The notes under the pieces were generated by a model. It saw only the letters and a list, made by a program, of their open reading frames with translations. It did no database searches and had not been told where the DNA came from. This document shows, one piece after another, positions 14,655-24,164 of a DNA stretch of 64,000 nt (position 1 is the first letter of the stretch; each line of letters opens with the position of its first letter). Position numbers and translations under genes: made by a program. Source of the DNA: an uncultured Bacteroidota bacterium (lineage in GTDB: Bacteria; Bacteroidota; Bacteroidia; Bacteroidales; P3); the NCBI GenBank assembly GCA_902800395.1, contig CADCEC010000011.1, positions 1-64,000 of the forward strand, written 5' to 3'.

Positions 14655-15884
14655 CTATTCACTCGTTTTATTCTCTTCTAAGTTTTTGCCGGTGAGGCGC
14701 TGCATGACGACGGCGCAGGAGGCGTCGCCGGTGACGGACATCACGGTGCGGCCCATGTCGATGATACGGTCGATGCCAGCGGCAACGGCGACACATTCGA
14801 CGGGGATGCCGGCAGAGGCGAAGACCATAGCCATCAAGGCTAGGCTGCCGCCCGGGATGCCGGGGGTGCCGATGGAGGCTATGGTGGAGGCGAAAGCAAT
14901 GGCCATATACTGGCTGAGGGTGAGGTCGATGCCGCAGCAGGTAGCCATAAAGACCGAAGCCACGCCGAGATAGATGGCGACGCCGTCCATGTTGATGGTG
15001 GCGCCCAGGGAGAGCACGAAGCGTCCCACATCCTTGCTGACGCCCATCTTCTCGGTGCACTGCATAGAGTAGGGGAGGGTGGCCACGGAGGAGTCGCTGG
15101 AGAAGGCGAACATCATGGCGGGCTGCATACCTTTGAAGAACTTCAGGGGCGAGAGTTTCCCCAAAACTCCCACGGCAGAGCTATAGACCAGTCCCGCATG
15201 GATGGCGAAGCAGAGATAGGCGAGTATCAGCAGGGCGGCGTAGGAGCCCAACACCGAGGGGCCGTTGTCGACGACCACGGGCGTCAGCATGCAGAAGACT
15301 CCGATGGGGGCCAGCTTCATGATATAATCGAGAATCTTGCTCACCACATCGTTGAAGCTGAGGGTCACCTTACGCGCCATCTCACCTTTGTCGCCGATAT
15401 GCACCATGGCGATGCCGAAGAGCAGGGCTATCACGATGACCTGCATCATGGCCATAGAGCTTATAGGTGTGATGACGTTGTCGGGGAACATGCCGACAAG
15501 CTGGTCCATCACCGACATGTTCGGCAGTTTGACAATCTCGGTTGTCGCGTCGGGATTGATCTCGATGAGCGGCAGGAAGCCCTTCAGCAGGCTGGGGATG
15601 ACGAGTCCCAGTGTCACTGCGAAGAGGGTCGTCACCATGAAATAGACTAGGGCGCGTAGACCCAGATGGCCCACCTTTTTGATGTCGTTCATCGAGAGGA
15701 TGCCCGCCATAATAGAGAAGAGCACCAGCGGCACTACGATGAATTTCAGCAGGTTGAGGAAGATGACGCCAAAGGGCTTGATGTAGCTGTTGACGAAGTC
15801 GGCATGGTCGGACAGCAGAATGCCTGCCAGTACCGCCAGCAGCAGGGCAATGCCAATTTGGGTGGTTAGGGAGAGTTTTTTCAT
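14655..15884 (-). CDS. Dicarboxylate/amino acid:cation symporter (DAACS family)
   Basis: 409 aa with about eight hydrophobic segments and two re-entrant loops, the usual size of GltP/DctA-type carriers. Signatures are the serine-rich hairpin FSSDSSVATLP, the NMDG motif in LGATINMDGVAIYLG, the second hairpin ASIGTPGIPGG and the binding motif DMGRTVMSVTGDA in the last helix. It imports glutamate, aspartate or C4-dicarboxylates with Na+ or H+; which one cannot be decided. Monocistronic, with a minus-strand -7 box TATCTTTG at 15963-15970. It ends 6 bases beyond the tRNA terminator hairpin. Confidence 0.92.
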   Translation of the reverse strand: MKKLSLTTQIGIALLLAVLAGILLSDHADFVNSYIKPFGVIFLNLLKFIVVPLVLFSIMAGILSMNDIKKVGHLGLRALVYFMVTTLFAVTLGLVIPSLLKGFLPLIEINPDATTEIVKLPNMSVMDQLVGMFPDNVITPISSMAMMQVIVIALLFGIAMVHIGDKGEMARKVTLSFNDVVSKILDYIMKLAPIGVFCMLTPVVVDNGPSVLGSYAALLILAYLCFAIHAGLVYSSAVGVLGKLSPLKFFKGMQPAMMFAFSSDSSVATLPYSMQCTEKMGVSKDVGRFVLSLGATINMDGVAIYLGVASVFMATCCGIDLTLSQYMAIAFASTIASIGTPGIPGGSLALMAMVFASAGIPVECVAVAAGIDRIIDMGRTVMSVTGDASCAVVMQRLTGKNLEENKTSE

Positions 15885-15962
15885 TATGCGTTTTGGAAAA
15901 TTATTGATTATTATTGTGTTGTATGCTTCGTGGTATAATATGGCATATTGTCAATGATGTTG

Positions 15963-15970
15963 CAAAGATA
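15963..15970 (-). promoter_or_regulatory. -7 element of the symporter gene
   Basis: TATCTTTG on the minus strand about 80 bases before the symporter ATG. No clear -33 TTTG is seen. Confidence 0.5.
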
Positions 15971-16058
15971 CAAAAAAAATCCGAAACTACATTTTTTGAT
16001 TCATTGTACAATACTTTTTTTGTGGGTATAACGTTAATTGGGTAAATATTTTGTCATT

Positions 16059-16832
16059 ATGATACGCGAAGAGACTGTTTTTGGACCCATTTTTAGCCGG
16101 CGGCTTGGCAGTTCGCTGGGCATCAACCTCCTGCCCGAGAAAGGCAAGATATGCAACTTCGACTGCATCTACTGCGAGTGCGGCTGGAATCGCGACGGCC
16201 GCAACGACACCGTGCTGCCCACCGCCGAGAAAGTGCGCACCGACCTCGAACGTATGCTCGTCAAGTTGGCAAAAGACGGCACTCCTGTGGACAGCATCAC
16301 CTTCAGCGGTGACGGTGAGCCGACGCTGAATCCCGAGTTTCCACAGATTATCGACGACACCCTGCGCCTGCGCGACCAGTACTACCCTCAGGCGAAAGTC
16401 AGCGTGCTGAGCAACGCCACGCGTGTGCATATCCCGGCGGTTTTCAACGCCTTGCGCAAGGTGGACAACCCCATCATGAAAATCGACGCTCCCACCAACG
16501 AGCTCATCGAGAAAATCAATATGCCCGCCCCGGGATATGACATCGCCCGCGTCATCGAGGCCCTCAAGCAGTTCGAGGGCAACTTCGTCCTTCAGACCTG
16601 TATGCTGCGGGGTAATGGGTTTGATTCCGCACGCCCCGAAGTGATTTTCCCCATGATGGACATCGTGCGCCTGCTGAAGCCCCGCGAGTGGATGGTCTAC
16701 ACCATCGACCGCGCCACCCCGATGCAGGGGTTGGAGAAATTCTCACCCCAGGAAATGAAATCCCTCGTCCAACCTATTATAGACGAAAGAATTACAAAGG
16801 TTCAGGTCAAAGGGGCTGTGGAAGATCTGTAA
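16059..16832 (+). CDS. Radical SAM protein (COG0731-like Fe-S oxidoreductase)
   Basis: 257 aa. The family-typical N-terminus GPIFSRRLGSSLGINLLP is followed by the radical SAM cluster motif CNFDCIYC (CxxxCxxC), then FSGDGEPTLNPEFP in the SAM-binding region. This pattern is that of the COG0731 group related to wybutosine-synthesis enzymes, whose bacterial members are of unknown function. A longer frame starts at ATG 16038, but the conserved part begins at ATG 16059, so that start is chosen. It stands alone between a divergent symporter and a convergent ABC permease. Cytosolic and oxygen-sensitive chemistry is expected; the substrate is unknown. Confidence 0.88.
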   Translation: MIREETVFGPIFSRRLGSSLGINLLPEKGKICNFDCIYCECGWNRDGRNDTVLPTAEKVRTDLERMLVKLAKDGTPVDSITFSGDGEPTLNPEFPQIIDDTLRLRDQYYPQAKVSVLSNATRVHIPAVFNALRKVDNPIMKIDAPTNELIEKINMPAPGYDIARVIEALKQFEGNFVLQTCMLRGNGFDSARPEVIFPMMDIVRLLKPREWMVYTIDRATPMQGLEKFSPQEMKSLVQPIIDERITKVQVKGAVEDL

Positions 16833-16874
16833 GCGCCTCGCACTTAGCAATTTCGCCCTCTGTTCGACCATTGC

Positions 16875-16917
16875 TTAACCATTGTTTAACCATTTTTGAT
16901 GGTTAAACAATGGTTAA
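16875..16917. terminator. Long perfect inverted repeat between convergent genes
   Basis: 19-bp perfect arms TTAACCATTGTTTAACCAT (16875-16893) and its complement (16899-16917) with loop TTTTG. The left arm itself repeats AACCATTG. Placement between stops of convergent genes suggests a bidirectional terminator or mRNA 3'-end stabiliser, although no long T-run follows. Confidence 0.65.
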
Positions 16918-16930
16918 AGAGTGGCAGGTG

Positions 16931-18118
16931 TCATTTCGAAAACATCACCTTCTCGCTGTTGAACATCTTGGTGAGGCCCCAGACGGCGACGCTGGCGAAG
17001 ACGATATTGGCGGCCAGCGTGATGGCTACAAAGCCCCAGTTGAGGTTGTGGGCGAAGACGGCGGTCATCGCCTGAATGCTGTTATAGAATGGGATACAGT
17101 AGGTCGTAATGCTTTCCGAGGCACCATCCTGCATCAGTGGCATGAGTCCGCAGAGCATCACCACCAGCATGAAGGGGGTGATCATGGTGCCGGCGTTCTT
17201 GACGTCTTTGGCCAGTGCCGAGAGGAGGCTGACGGCGGAGGCCATGATGAGGACGGAGGAGAAGATGATGAACATCAGTGCGATATAGTCGTTGAAGGTG
17301 TAGTCGAATCCCAGATTGGCGTCTTCGGCGCTAATCATGTTGGGCAGCGACAGGGCGATACCGATGAAGCTGGAGATACCGCTGAGGAGTGCGATGCAGC
17401 TCAGCGAGACGATTTTGCCGATAGCCAGCTCGTTACGCTTCATGGGGGTGACGAGTAGGGTGGCGATGGTGCCGCGTTCCTTCTCGCCAGCGATGGCGCT
17501 GGGGGCGATGGCCATCACACCGCTGAAGAGCATCATGAGGATGAGCATGGGGAGAATCTTGCTCCATATCATGGAGCCGATGGATTCGTCGGCCACGTCG
17601 TATTGCTTCGTGGGCTCTGCAGCTTCGCTTTCGTTGATTTGGTATCCACGCTCGAAACTCATGATTTCATCGTGAAGTCTGTCGTAGACTATGTTCGACG
17701 CCATGTTGGCCGAGTTGTAATAGATCTCGATGTTGGGTATGGCCTCTGACTGAAGGGAGTTGTAGTCTTCTACCTGCTGGTCGAAGTCGGAGGGGAAGCG
17801 AATGAGGAGGAGGTTCAGCTCTTTGTCATTCAGTTTTTTGATATCGTTGTCGGAGAAGGGTCCCAGCTCCACTTTGCACATGGGAGGGACGTTGTGGGCC
17901 AGCAGCATGGTGCTCATGCTCTCCGGCATATTCTCCACCTGCAGGGTGATTTGCTGGTTCTCGCTGTCGGCAATCATGTTGTTGATGCCGGTGCCCATGA
18001 GGCTGTAGATAAGGTAGATGAGCAGGCCCGGCATGATGACGGCCGTGAATATCAATTGTTTGTCGCCGAAGAAGCGGGCGAACTCTTTCTTGATGATGGT
18101 CCAGATATTCGATTTCAT
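16931..18118 (-). CDS. ABC-2 type transporter permease (NatB-like)
   Basis: 395 aa. One N-terminal transmembrane helix (about residues 22-42) precedes a large extracytoplasmic domain to about residue 175. Five or six helices fill the C-terminal half, including ALLVTPMKRNELAIGKIV, the coupling-helix region. This is the ABC2_membrane_3 layout of NatB and related exporters. The motif GEKERGTIATLLVTP is typical. Its start overlaps the stop of the ATPase gene by 4 bases (ATGA). Together they form one exporter. NatAB extrudes Na+, but drug or polysaccharide export cannot be excluded. Confidence 0.9.
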   Translation of the reverse strand: MKSNIWTIIKKEFARFFGDKQLIFTAVIMPGLLIYLIYSLMGTGINNMIADSENQQITLQVENMPESMSTMLLAHNVPPMCKVELGPFSDNDIKKLNDKELNLLLIRFPSDFDQQVEDYNSLQSEAIPNIEIYYNSANMASNIVYDRLHDEIMSFERGYQINESEAAEPTKQYDVADESIGSMIWSKILPMLILMMLFSGVMAIAPSAIAGEKERGTIATLLVTPMKRNELAIGKIVSLSCIALLSGISSFIGIALSLPNMISAEDANLGFDYTFNDYIALMFIIFSSVLIMASAVSLLSALAKDVKNAGTMITPFMLVVMLCGLMPLMQDGASESITTYCIPFYNSIQAMTAVFAHNLNWGFVAITLAANIVFASVAVWGLTKMFNSEKVMFSK

Positions 18119-18894
18119 GCTTCACCTCCTTTCAATTCTTTATAAATATTGAAGAATCTGTCTTCCAGCGGAATGCCGCCGCAGACCTCGTTGAGGGTGC
18201 CGCAGACGGTCATGCGGCCGTCGATGATGATGCCCACGCGGTCGCAGAGACGCTCCACAAGGCTGAAAATGTGGGTGCTGAGGATGATGGTCTTACCCTC
18301 GGAGCGCAGTTCCTGCAGGTAGTCGGTGACGGTGCGTGCCGTCAGCACGTCGAGGCCGTTGGTGGGCTCGTCGAAGATGATAATCTCGGGGTCGTGTACC
18401 AGTGAGATGACCAGCGAGAGCTTCTGCTTCATGCCGGTGGAGAGGTTGGCGACCTTCACCTCGGCGAATTTGTCGATGCCGAAGCGGCAGAACATGCGCT
18501 CTTTACGCTCACGGATGGTGGCTTCTTCCACGCCATGCAGGCGGCTGAAGAAGTCGAAGAGGTAGTTGGGCGTGAAGAAATCCTCGAGTTTGAGCTCGGA
18601 GGTAAGGAAGCCTATCTTGCCGCGCACCTCGCTGGGCTGGTTCACCACGCTGCAGCCGTCGAGGATGGCGTCGCCTTCGTCGGGACGGATGAGGGTGGAG
18701 AGCATGCGGAGGGTGGTGGTCTTGCCGGCACCGTTGGGGCCCAGCAGGCCGAAAATCTCGCCGCGGTAGGCGCTGAAAGTCAAGTGGTCCACCGCCGTTT
18801 TGCGCTTGGCGGTGGTGCGCTCTATCTTCTGTTGTTTTCGCGAGAGGGTGAAGGTCTTGCACAAGCCCTCCGCGTGAAGGATTTCTTCCATCAT
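18115..18894 (-). CDS. ABC transporter ATP-binding protein (NatA-like)
   Basis: 259 aa with all ABC motifs: Walker A GLLGPNGAGKTTT, Q-loop region GFLTSELKLED, signature NLSTGMKQKL, Walker B IIIFDEPTNGLD and H-loop ILSTHI. The start is taken at ATG 18894 (MMEEILHAEGL) because the longer frame to 18993 would run through the promoter. First gene of the two-gene exporter operon; translation of the permease is coupled by a 4-base overlap. Role: drives the ABC-2 permease. Confidence 0.93.
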   Translation of the reverse strand: MMEEILHAEGLCKTFTLSRKQQKIERTTAKRKTAVDHLTFSAYRGEIFGLLGPNGAGKTTTLRMLSTLIRPDEGDAILDGCSVVNQPSEVRGKIGFLTSELKLEDFFTPNYLFDFFSRLHGVEEATIRERKERMFCRFGIDKFAEVKVANLSTGMKQKLSLVISLVHDPEIIIFDEPTNGLDVLTARTVTDYLQELRSEGKTIILSTHIFSLVERLCDRVGIIIDGRMTVCGTLNEVCGGIPLEDRFFNIYKELKGGEA

Positions 18895-18916
18895 ATCGTT
18901 AACTTTTTTCGGGATG

Positions 18917-18949
18917 CAAAAGTACGTAATTTTTTTTATCTGTCCGCAA
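18917..18949 (-). promoter_or_regulatory. Promoter of the ABC exporter operon
   Basis: On the minus strand TACTTTTG covers 18924-18917, with a weak -33 (CTTG, 18949-18946) 21 bases upstream. Confidence 0.55.
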
Positions 18950-19023
18950 GAAAAAATATTTTGTAACACTAAATAATAAATAATCAATTTCATAGTTATC
19001 GATATTGAACAATTTGTTGCCCC

Positions 19024-19617
19024 ATGAACCTCCGTCGACTGTTCTCCCTGACACTGCTCTTAGCCTTACTGGGGCCACTTTCCGCACAAGACTTGTTCCG
19101 CCCTCACTATACGTTCGCCACCTTCTATGAGGGCGATACCATCCCGCTCTACTTCCTCAAGCAGGTGGATGTTTGGGGCTCGTATTTGTTGCTGACGCAG
19201 AAGGAGATAAATAAGAACGGCAAGCTGATACGCAATGTGAAGATTATGCTGCCCTATGCCCGTGAGGCCAAGCGGAGGCTGGATGTGCTGGAGGTGGAGA
19301 TTGCCCAGATGGCCCCCAAGGAGCGCAAGGCGGCACTGAAGAAGGCGGAGAAGGATATCGAGGCGGAATACAAGAAAGATTTGAAGAAACGTACTTATTC
19401 ACAGGGGCTTGTGCTTATCAAGCTGATTGACCGGGAGACCAGCCGGTCGGCCTACACACTAGTGAAAGACTTGCGTGGTTCGTTCCGTGCCGGACTCTAT
19501 CAGGCTTGTGCCAGACTCTTTGGGTTCAACCTCAAGGATAAGTTCGACCCTTCGAAGAACTCGAAGGACGACCTTATCGACCGCATTGTCAAGTCCGTGG
19601 ATAAGGGATATTTATAA
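19024..19617 (+). CDS. DUF4294 domain-containing exported protein
   Basis: 197 aa. A signal peptide (cleavage after PLSAQ) precedes a DUF4294 domain that covers most of the mature chain (EGDTIPLYFLKQVDVWG ... DRETSRSAYTLVKDLRGSFRAGLYQ ... LFGFNLKDKFDP). The family is widely conserved in Bacteroidota with no known function. A strongly basic helical middle section (about residues 95-125) is typical. The stop codon overlaps the first unit of a four-unit AAAGTTT repeat that fills the whole 30-base gap to the NlpC/P60 gene. Confidence 0.88.
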   Translation: MNLRRLFSLTLLLALLGPLSAQDLFRPHYTFATFYEGDTIPLYFLKQVDVWGSYLLLTQKEINKNGKLIRNVKIMLPYAREAKRRLDVLEVEIAQMAPKERKAALKKAEKDIEAEYKKDLKKRTYSQGLVLIKLIDRETSRSAYTLVKDLRGSFRAGLYQACARLFGFNLKDKFDPSKNSKDDLIDRIVKSVDKGYL

Positions 19618-19643
19618 AGTTTAAAGTTTAGAGTTTAAAGTTT
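19616..19643. repeat. 7-nt tandem repeat AAAGTTT bridging two genes
   Basis: Four units (the third AGAGTTT) run from the stop codon of the DUF4294 gene to 4 bases before the next ATG at 19648, so the intercistronic spacer is made only of repeat. Confidence 0.92.
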
Positions 19644-19647
19644 AAAG

Positions 19648-20208
19648 ATGAAAGGATATTGTTTTTTATCAGCGGTGCCCATGCGGGCCGAGGCAAGCGA
19701 CAGGGCCGAGATGGTGAACCAGCTTTTGCTGGGAGATACGGTGGAAGTGATTGACCGTCAGGAGAAATGGTCGAAAGTGCGCTGTGGCTATGATGGCTAC
19801 GAAGGATGGGTGGACAACAAGCAGTATGTGCCCTTCGAGAGTGCCGCCGAGTTGGCCGAGCGCTGCTTCCTCAACACGCCCTACCTCTGGGGAGGCCGCT
19901 CGAAAGCGGGCATCGACTGCAGTGGCCTCACGCAGGTGTGCTTCAAGGCGATGGACATCTGGCTGCCGCGCGACGCCTCGCAGCAGGTGACCTGCGGCCA
20001 CGAGGTCTGTCTCTGTGATATTCAGCAAGATGACCTTGCTTTCTTCCAGAACGACCAAGGTCGCGTCATCCATGTGGGCATCTGCATGGGCGACGGCCGC
20101 ATCGTCCACTCGTCTGGTTTCGTGCGCATTGACAAGCTCGACTCTACAGGAATCTTCAACGGCGAGACCTACTCCCACCGGCTTCATTCCATCCGCCGAG
20201 TCCGCTGA
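19648..20208 (+). CDS. C40 (NlpC/P60) peptidase with SH3 domain
   Basis: 186 aa. Residues about 5-60 form a bacterial SH3-like domain (VPMRAEASDRAEMVNQLLLGDTVEV ... GWVD). The NlpC/P60 domain follows, with nucleophile Cys in GIDCSGLTQVCF (about 92), His in GRVIHVGI (about 149) and a third polar residue near IVHSSGFVRI. Such enzymes cut D-gamma-glutamyl-meso-diaminopimelate links in peptidoglycan, often in recycling. No signal peptide is apparent, which favours a cytoplasmic or recycling role like that of YkfC-type enzymes, or a missed start. It is downstream of the DUF4294 gene across the repeat spacer. Confidence 0.9.
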   Translation: MKGYCFLSAVPMRAEASDRAEMVNQLLLGDTVEVIDRQEKWSKVRCGYDGYEGWVDNKQYVPFESAAELAERCFLNTPYLWGGRSKAGIDCSGLTQVCFKAMDIWLPRDASQQVTCGHEVCLCDIQQDDLAFFQNDQGRVIHVGICMGDGRIVHSSGFVRIDKLDSTGIFNGETYSHRLHSIRRVR

Positions 20209-20210
20209 TT

Positions 20211-20238
20211 TGTCGGCGAATTTTACGAATTTAGCGAA
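20211..20238. repeat. Short GCGAATT-type repeat after the NlpC/P60 gene
   Basis: A GTCGGCGAATT...CGAATTTAGCGAA run with about 9-nt spacing. A close copy lies at 36794-36824 after the acyl-CoA ligase gene. Confidence 0.65.
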
Positions 20239-20276
20239 ATTTTCATCTTTCTTTTTCCGTTTTTCAATTTTATTCG

Positions 20277-20284
20277 TATTTTTG
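20277..20284 (+). promoter_or_regulatory. -7 element of lysS
   Basis: TATTTTTG followed by CA, 34 bases before the lysS ATG. No clear -33 TTTG. Confidence 0.5.
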
Positions 20285-20318
20285 CATTTTATTTTGAATA
20301 CAAAAATACAAGAATATT

Positions 20319-22037
20319 ATGGCAGAACTTACTGAGCAAGAACAGATACGCCGCAATTCGCTGGCAGAGTTGAAGAATCTGGGTATCAACCCTTACCCCG
20401 CCGCCCTCTATGAGGTAAACTGCAAAAGCGCAGAGATTCTTGAGCAATTTCCCAAGGACAACACCCTTTTCCAGAACGTGAGCATCGCTGGCCGCATTAT
20501 GAGCCGCCGCATCATGGGTGCCGCTTCCTTCGTGGAGTTGCAGGATAGTTACGGCCGCATCCAACTGTATATCAAGCGTGACGAGATATGCCCCGGCGAG
20601 GACAAGACCCTCTACAACACCGTCTTTAAACGTCTGCTCGATATCGGTGATATCATCGGTGTTACTGGCTATGTCTTTGTAACCCAGATGGGTGAGACTT
20701 CCATCCATGTGAAGAGTCTCACCGTGCTCAGCAAGTCGCTCCGTCCCCTGCCCATTGTCAAAGAGAAAGACGGTGTGGTGTACGACGCCTTCAATGACCC
20801 CGAGTTGCGCTACCGCCAGCGCTATGTGGACCTCATCGTCAACCCGCAGGTGCGCGAGACCTTTGTGCAGCGCACCAAGATAATCAACACGATGCGCTCC
20901 TTCTTCAACGAGCAGGGCTACCTCGAGGTGGAGACACCGGTGCTGCAGGTAATCCCCGGCGGCGCTGCGGCGCGCCCCTTCATCACGCACCACAACGCGC
21001 TGGACATGGAGCTCTACCTGCGCATCGCCGACGAGCTGTACCTCAAGCGCCTTATCGTCGGCGGCTATGCCGGAGTGTACGAGTTCAGCCGCAACTTCCG
21101 CAACGAGGGCATCGACCGCACACACAACCCTGAGTTCACCTGCATGGAAATATACGTGGCCTACAAGGACTACAACTGGATGATGACCTTCGTCGAGACC
21201 ATGCTGGGACGCATCGCCCAAGAGTTACACGGCACCACCAAAGTGAACGTGTGGGGTCACGAGATTGACTTCGGCGGTCCCTTCCGCCGCGCTCCGATGT
21301 GCGAACTCATCAAGGAACAGACTGGCTACGACGTGGAGAACATGGACGAGCAGCAGCTGCGCGACACCTGCAAAGCCCTCAACATTGAAGTCGACGAGAC
21401 GATGGGCAAAGGCAAGCTGATCGACGCCATCTTCGGCGAGAAGTGCGAGCCCACGCTGATACAGCCCACCTTCGTCACAGACTACCCCATCGACATGTCG
21501 CCCCTCTGCAAGCGCCACCGCGACAATTCCAACCTCACCGAACGCTTCGAGCTCTTCGTCTGCGGCAAGGAACTGGCTAACGCCTATAGCGAGCTCAACG
21601 ACCCCATCGACCAGCTGGAGCGCTTCCAGGAGCAGCTGCGTCTGAGCGAGAAAGGCGACGACGAGGCCATGTTTATCGACATGGACTTCGTGCGCGCCCT
21701 CGAGTACGGCATGCCACCCACTAGCGGCATGGGCATTGGCATCGACCGCTTGGTGATGATGATGACAGACGAACAGAACATTCAGGACGTGCTCCTCTTC
21801 CCCCTGATGAAGCCCGAGAAGAAAGCCGCCGTCACCACCGACGAGGATTTCGTCAAGCACGGCGTCCCCGCCGAATGGGTGCCGGTAATCCGCAAGGCAG
21901 GTATCAATACCATATCCCAGCTCAAAGCAGCCAACCCCAACAAGCTCTTCAACGACCTCGGCGGTCTCCGCAAAAAGCTTAAACTCGACATCCCCGCCGT
22001 ACGAAAAGAACAAATTGAAAGTTGGATTAACAAGTGA
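20319..22037 (+). CDS. lysS: Lysine--tRNA ligase, class II
   Basis: 572 aa. An N-terminal OB-fold anticodon-binding domain ([23 protein letters not shown]) is followed by the class II core: motif 1 region [24 protein letters not shown], motif 2 [24 protein letters not shown] and motif 3 [14 protein letters not shown]. It attaches lysine to tRNA-Lys. The C-terminus extends about 60 residues past motif 3 with an extra helical domain ([23 protein letters not shown]), as in many Bacteroidota LysRS. It heads a close-packed run whose next gene begins directly at the stop. Confidence 0.97.
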   Translation: MAELTEQEQIRRNSLAELKNLGINPYPAALYEVNCKSAEILEQFPKDNTLFQNVSIAGRIMSRRIMGAASFVELQDSYGRIQLYIKRDEICPGEDKTLYNTVFKRLLDIGDIIGVTGYVFVTQMGETSIHVKSLTVLSKSLRPLPIVKEKDGVVYDAFNDPELRYRQRYVDLIVNPQVRETFVQRTKIINTMRSFFNEQGYLEVETPVLQVIPGGAAARPFITHHNALDMELYLRIADELYLKRLIVGGYAGVYEFSRNFRNEGIDRTHNPEFTCMEIYVAYKDYNWMMTFVETMLGRIAQELHGTTKVNVWGHEIDFGGPFRRAPMCELIKEQTGYDVENMDEQQLRDTCKALNIEVDETMGKGKLIDAIFGEKCEPTLIQPTFVTDYPIDMSPLCKRHRDNSNLTERFELFVCGKELANAYSELNDPIDQLERFQEQLRLSEKGDDEAMFIDMDFVRALEYGMPPTSGMGIGIDRLVMMMTDEQNIQDVLLFPLMKPEKKAAVTTDEDFVKHGVPAEWVPVIRKAGINTISQLKAANPNKLFNDLGGLRKKLKLDIPAVRKEQIESWINK

Positions 22038-22046
22038 ATGAATACA

Positions 22047-22850
22047 ATGAAGAAACTTTTTTTGATGGTGGCTCTCATGGCCACGGTATTTTCATCCTGC
22101 ACTAAGGATAAGGAGAATGAATTTGAGAACCTCTCCCAGCAGATGCTTGGTAAATGGATGTTGACACAGTTCGATGGAAACGCATTGACGACAAACGAGA
22201 AGGTGGTATACACTTTTGAATCAGATACCATAGGCTACGTTAGCGCTTCAAAAGTGGACTATAGTGAAACCCAACCTAAGTGGACTTACCGTGCGAAAAG
22301 TTTCATTACTGTGAATGGCAACAAGATTAGTATGTACGGGAACCTCAACAAGACAACCTCTTTCGTGGCTGAATTAGAAGTCAAGTCCATTTCGGAGACC
22401 GAGATAGTTGCCGAAATGGAATACACGGTATCCCATAATGGAGAGACGTTGTATGATAGCAAAGGTATGACACTTTGGACCAGGGTCTCTGACGACTACA
22501 GCAGCGATATTCTTGGCACGTGGGAAGGACGTGTCACCAGTGGTGAAGGATCGGAGTTTGACGATGGCGAGCCACATCGCTGGGAGTATTTTGACGACGG
22601 TACCTATATTTACTACGTCTTGGATGCTGACAGCAACTGGACGCCGAACGCCAGCGAGATGACAGAATATTTTGTCGACGGCACCCTCCTTTGCACACGT
22701 TGGAAGAACGTTGGTGATGACGAGGGAGAGCACCGAGAGTGGTGGGAGATAGCTTCCATCGTTGATGGCGTAATGAACTGGACGGCTTTCCGTCAACGTG
22801 AGGATGGCACCACTTACACCGCTACCTTCCAGATGACCAAGGTTCAGTGA
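22047..22850 (+). CDS. Lipocalin-like lipoprotein
   Basis: 267 aa from ATG 22047 (an ATG at 22038 directly abuts the lysS stop). Signal MKKLFLMVALMATVFSSC has lipobox FSSC. Two beta-rich halves each resemble a Bacteroidota lipocalin-like domain: about 35-140 starting LGKWMLTQFDGNAL, and about 155-265 starting LGTWEGRVTSGEGSEFDDGE. It is paralogous to 28671-29492: both share SEGSEFDDGE.HRWEY, GTLLCTRWKN, EHREWWEI and RQREDGTTYTATFQM. Outer-membrane or surface location is expected. Ligand unknown. The MBL gene begins 1 base after its stop. Confidence 0.8.
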   Translation: MKKLFLMVALMATVFSSCTKDKENEFENLSQQMLGKWMLTQFDGNALTTNEKVVYTFESDTIGYVSASKVDYSETQPKWTYRAKSFITVNGNKISMYGNLNKTTSFVAELEVKSISETEIVAEMEYTVSHNGETLYDSKGMTLWTRVSDDYSSDILGTWEGRVTSGEGSEFDDGEPHRWEYFDDGTYIYYVLDADSNWTPNASEMTEYFVDGTLLCTRWKNVGDDEGEHREWWEIASIVDGVMNWTAFRQREDGTTYTATFQMTKVQ

Positions 22851-22851
22851 A

Positions 22852-23490
22852 ATGATTAAACAGTTTACGTTCAACCACTTTGAGGTTAATACCTACGTGA
22901 TTGTCGACGAGGCGACACGACAATGTGCTATTGTCGACCCTGCCTCCGAAGCCTCCTACGAGGACAGCCAATTGGTTGAGTATGTGGCATCCTCGTCACT
23001 GCAGGTAACCCATATTCTTCTCACCCATGCGCACGTGGACCACATCGCCGGGTTGCGACAATGCTGTGAGCACTATGGATTGCCTGTGACGATGCATCCT
23101 GAAGGACGCCACCTGCTGAAACAGGCCGAGGTCTATGGTTCGCTGATGGGTTTTGCGGTGGATAATATGAGTGACCTTGAGGTATTGGAAATCAATGATA
23201 ACGATCTGTTGAGGGTAGGAGAGACCGAGGTGGAATGCCGCTATGTACCGGGTCATTGCCCAGGGAGTATTTGTTTCGTGCTACCGCAGGAGAAGGCTGT
23301 CCTCACTGGTGATGCGTTGTTCCATTTCAGCATTGGACGTACCGACCTCCCTGGCGGAGACTACCCCACGCTGATAGAGAAACTCAAGGAACGAGTCCTC
23401 ACCCTCCCCGAAGACTACCGGGTCCTTCCTGGTCACGGCATCGCTAGCCAGATTGGCAAAGAAAAGAAATATAATTCTTTTTTAGTATGA
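22852..23490 (+). CDS. MBL-fold metallo-hydrolase (glyoxalase II-like)
   Basis: 212 aa. The zinc motif [10 protein letters not shown] (HxHxDH, about 56-61) is followed by His in VPGHCPGS, Asp in [21 protein letters not shown] and a final His in VLPGHGIAS. This arrangement fits the glyoxalase II/persulfide dioxygenase-like subgroup of hydrolases. It begins with a polar beta strand typical of small bacterial glyoxalase-II-like proteins ([19 protein letters not shown]). Cytosolic thioester hydrolysis is likely; the substrate is not certain. Its stop overlaps the ung start codon (ATGA). Confidence 0.9.
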   Translation: MIKQFTFNHFEVNTYVIVDEATRQCAIVDPASEASYEDSQLVEYVASSSLQVTHILLTHAHVDHIAGLRQCCEHYGLPVTMHPEGRHLLKQAEVYGSLMGFAVDNMSDLEVLEINDNDLLRVGETEVECRYVPGHCPGSICFVLPQEKAVLTGDALFHFSIGRTDLPGGDYPTLIEKLKERVLTLPEDYRVLPGHGIASQIGKEKKYNSFLV

Positions 23491-24164
23491 GCGTAAAGCT
23501 TGATCCAAGTTGGTATGCGGTGCTGCAGCCGCAGTTCGAGGCACCTTATTTCGCACAACTCAAGGAGTTTCTTGTCGCTGAGAGACAGCAGTATACCTGC
23601 TACCCTCCAGGTGGCAAGATATTCAACGCCTTCGACACTACGCCGTTCGATAAAGTGAAAGTTGTCATTCTGGGACAAGATCCCTATCATGAACCTGGAC
23701 AAGCGATGGGACTTTGTTTCTCGGTGCCACAGGGTGTCCAAGTACCGCCCTCGCTGGTGAATATCATCAAGGAGATTAACGACGACCTCGGCACGCAGAT
23801 TCCCACCACCTGTGGAGACCTCAGCGGCTGGGCTGAGCAGGGTGTGCTGTTACTTAACGCCACTCTCACCGTCCGTGCCCATCAGGCCGGCAGTCACCAG
23901 CGCCACGGCTGGGAGACCTTCACCGACGCCGCCATACAGGCCCTCAGCCAGCAGCGCTCAGGTCTTGTCTTCCTCCTTTGGGGTAGCTATGCTATTGCCA
24001 AGAAATCGCTGATTGACAGTACGAAACACTGCGTCCTCACCGCCCCGCATCCGTCGCCCCTCTCTGCCTACCGCGGCTTCTTCGGCTGCCGCCATTTCTC
24101 CCAAGCCAACAACTACCTCGCCGCCCATGGGCAGCAACCCATCGACTGGACTCACATACAATGA
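23487..24164 (+). CDS. ung: Uracil-DNA glycosylase, family 1
   Basis: 225 aa, normal for Ung. The catalytic motif [18 protein letters not shown] (general-base Asp, about 63) is followed by [17 protein letters not shown], and [18 protein letters not shown] carries the DNA-intercalation loop and catalytic His (about 186). It removes uracil from DNA to start base-excision repair. Start and stop overlap both neighbours by 4 bases (ATGA), so it is translated in a coupled series with the MBL hydrolase and the AraC-type regulator. Confidence 0.97.
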   Translation: MSVKLDPSWYAVLQPQFEAPYFAQLKEFLVAERQQYTCYPPGGKIFNAFDTTPFDKVKVVILGQDPYHEPGQAMGLCFSVPQGVQVPPSLVNIIKEINDDLGTQIPTTCGDLSGWAEQGVLLLNATLTVRAHQAGSHQRHGWETFTDAAIQALSQQRSGLVFLLWGSYAIAKKSLIDSTKHCVLTAPHPSPLSAYRGFFGCRHFSQANNYLAAHGQQPIDWTHIQ

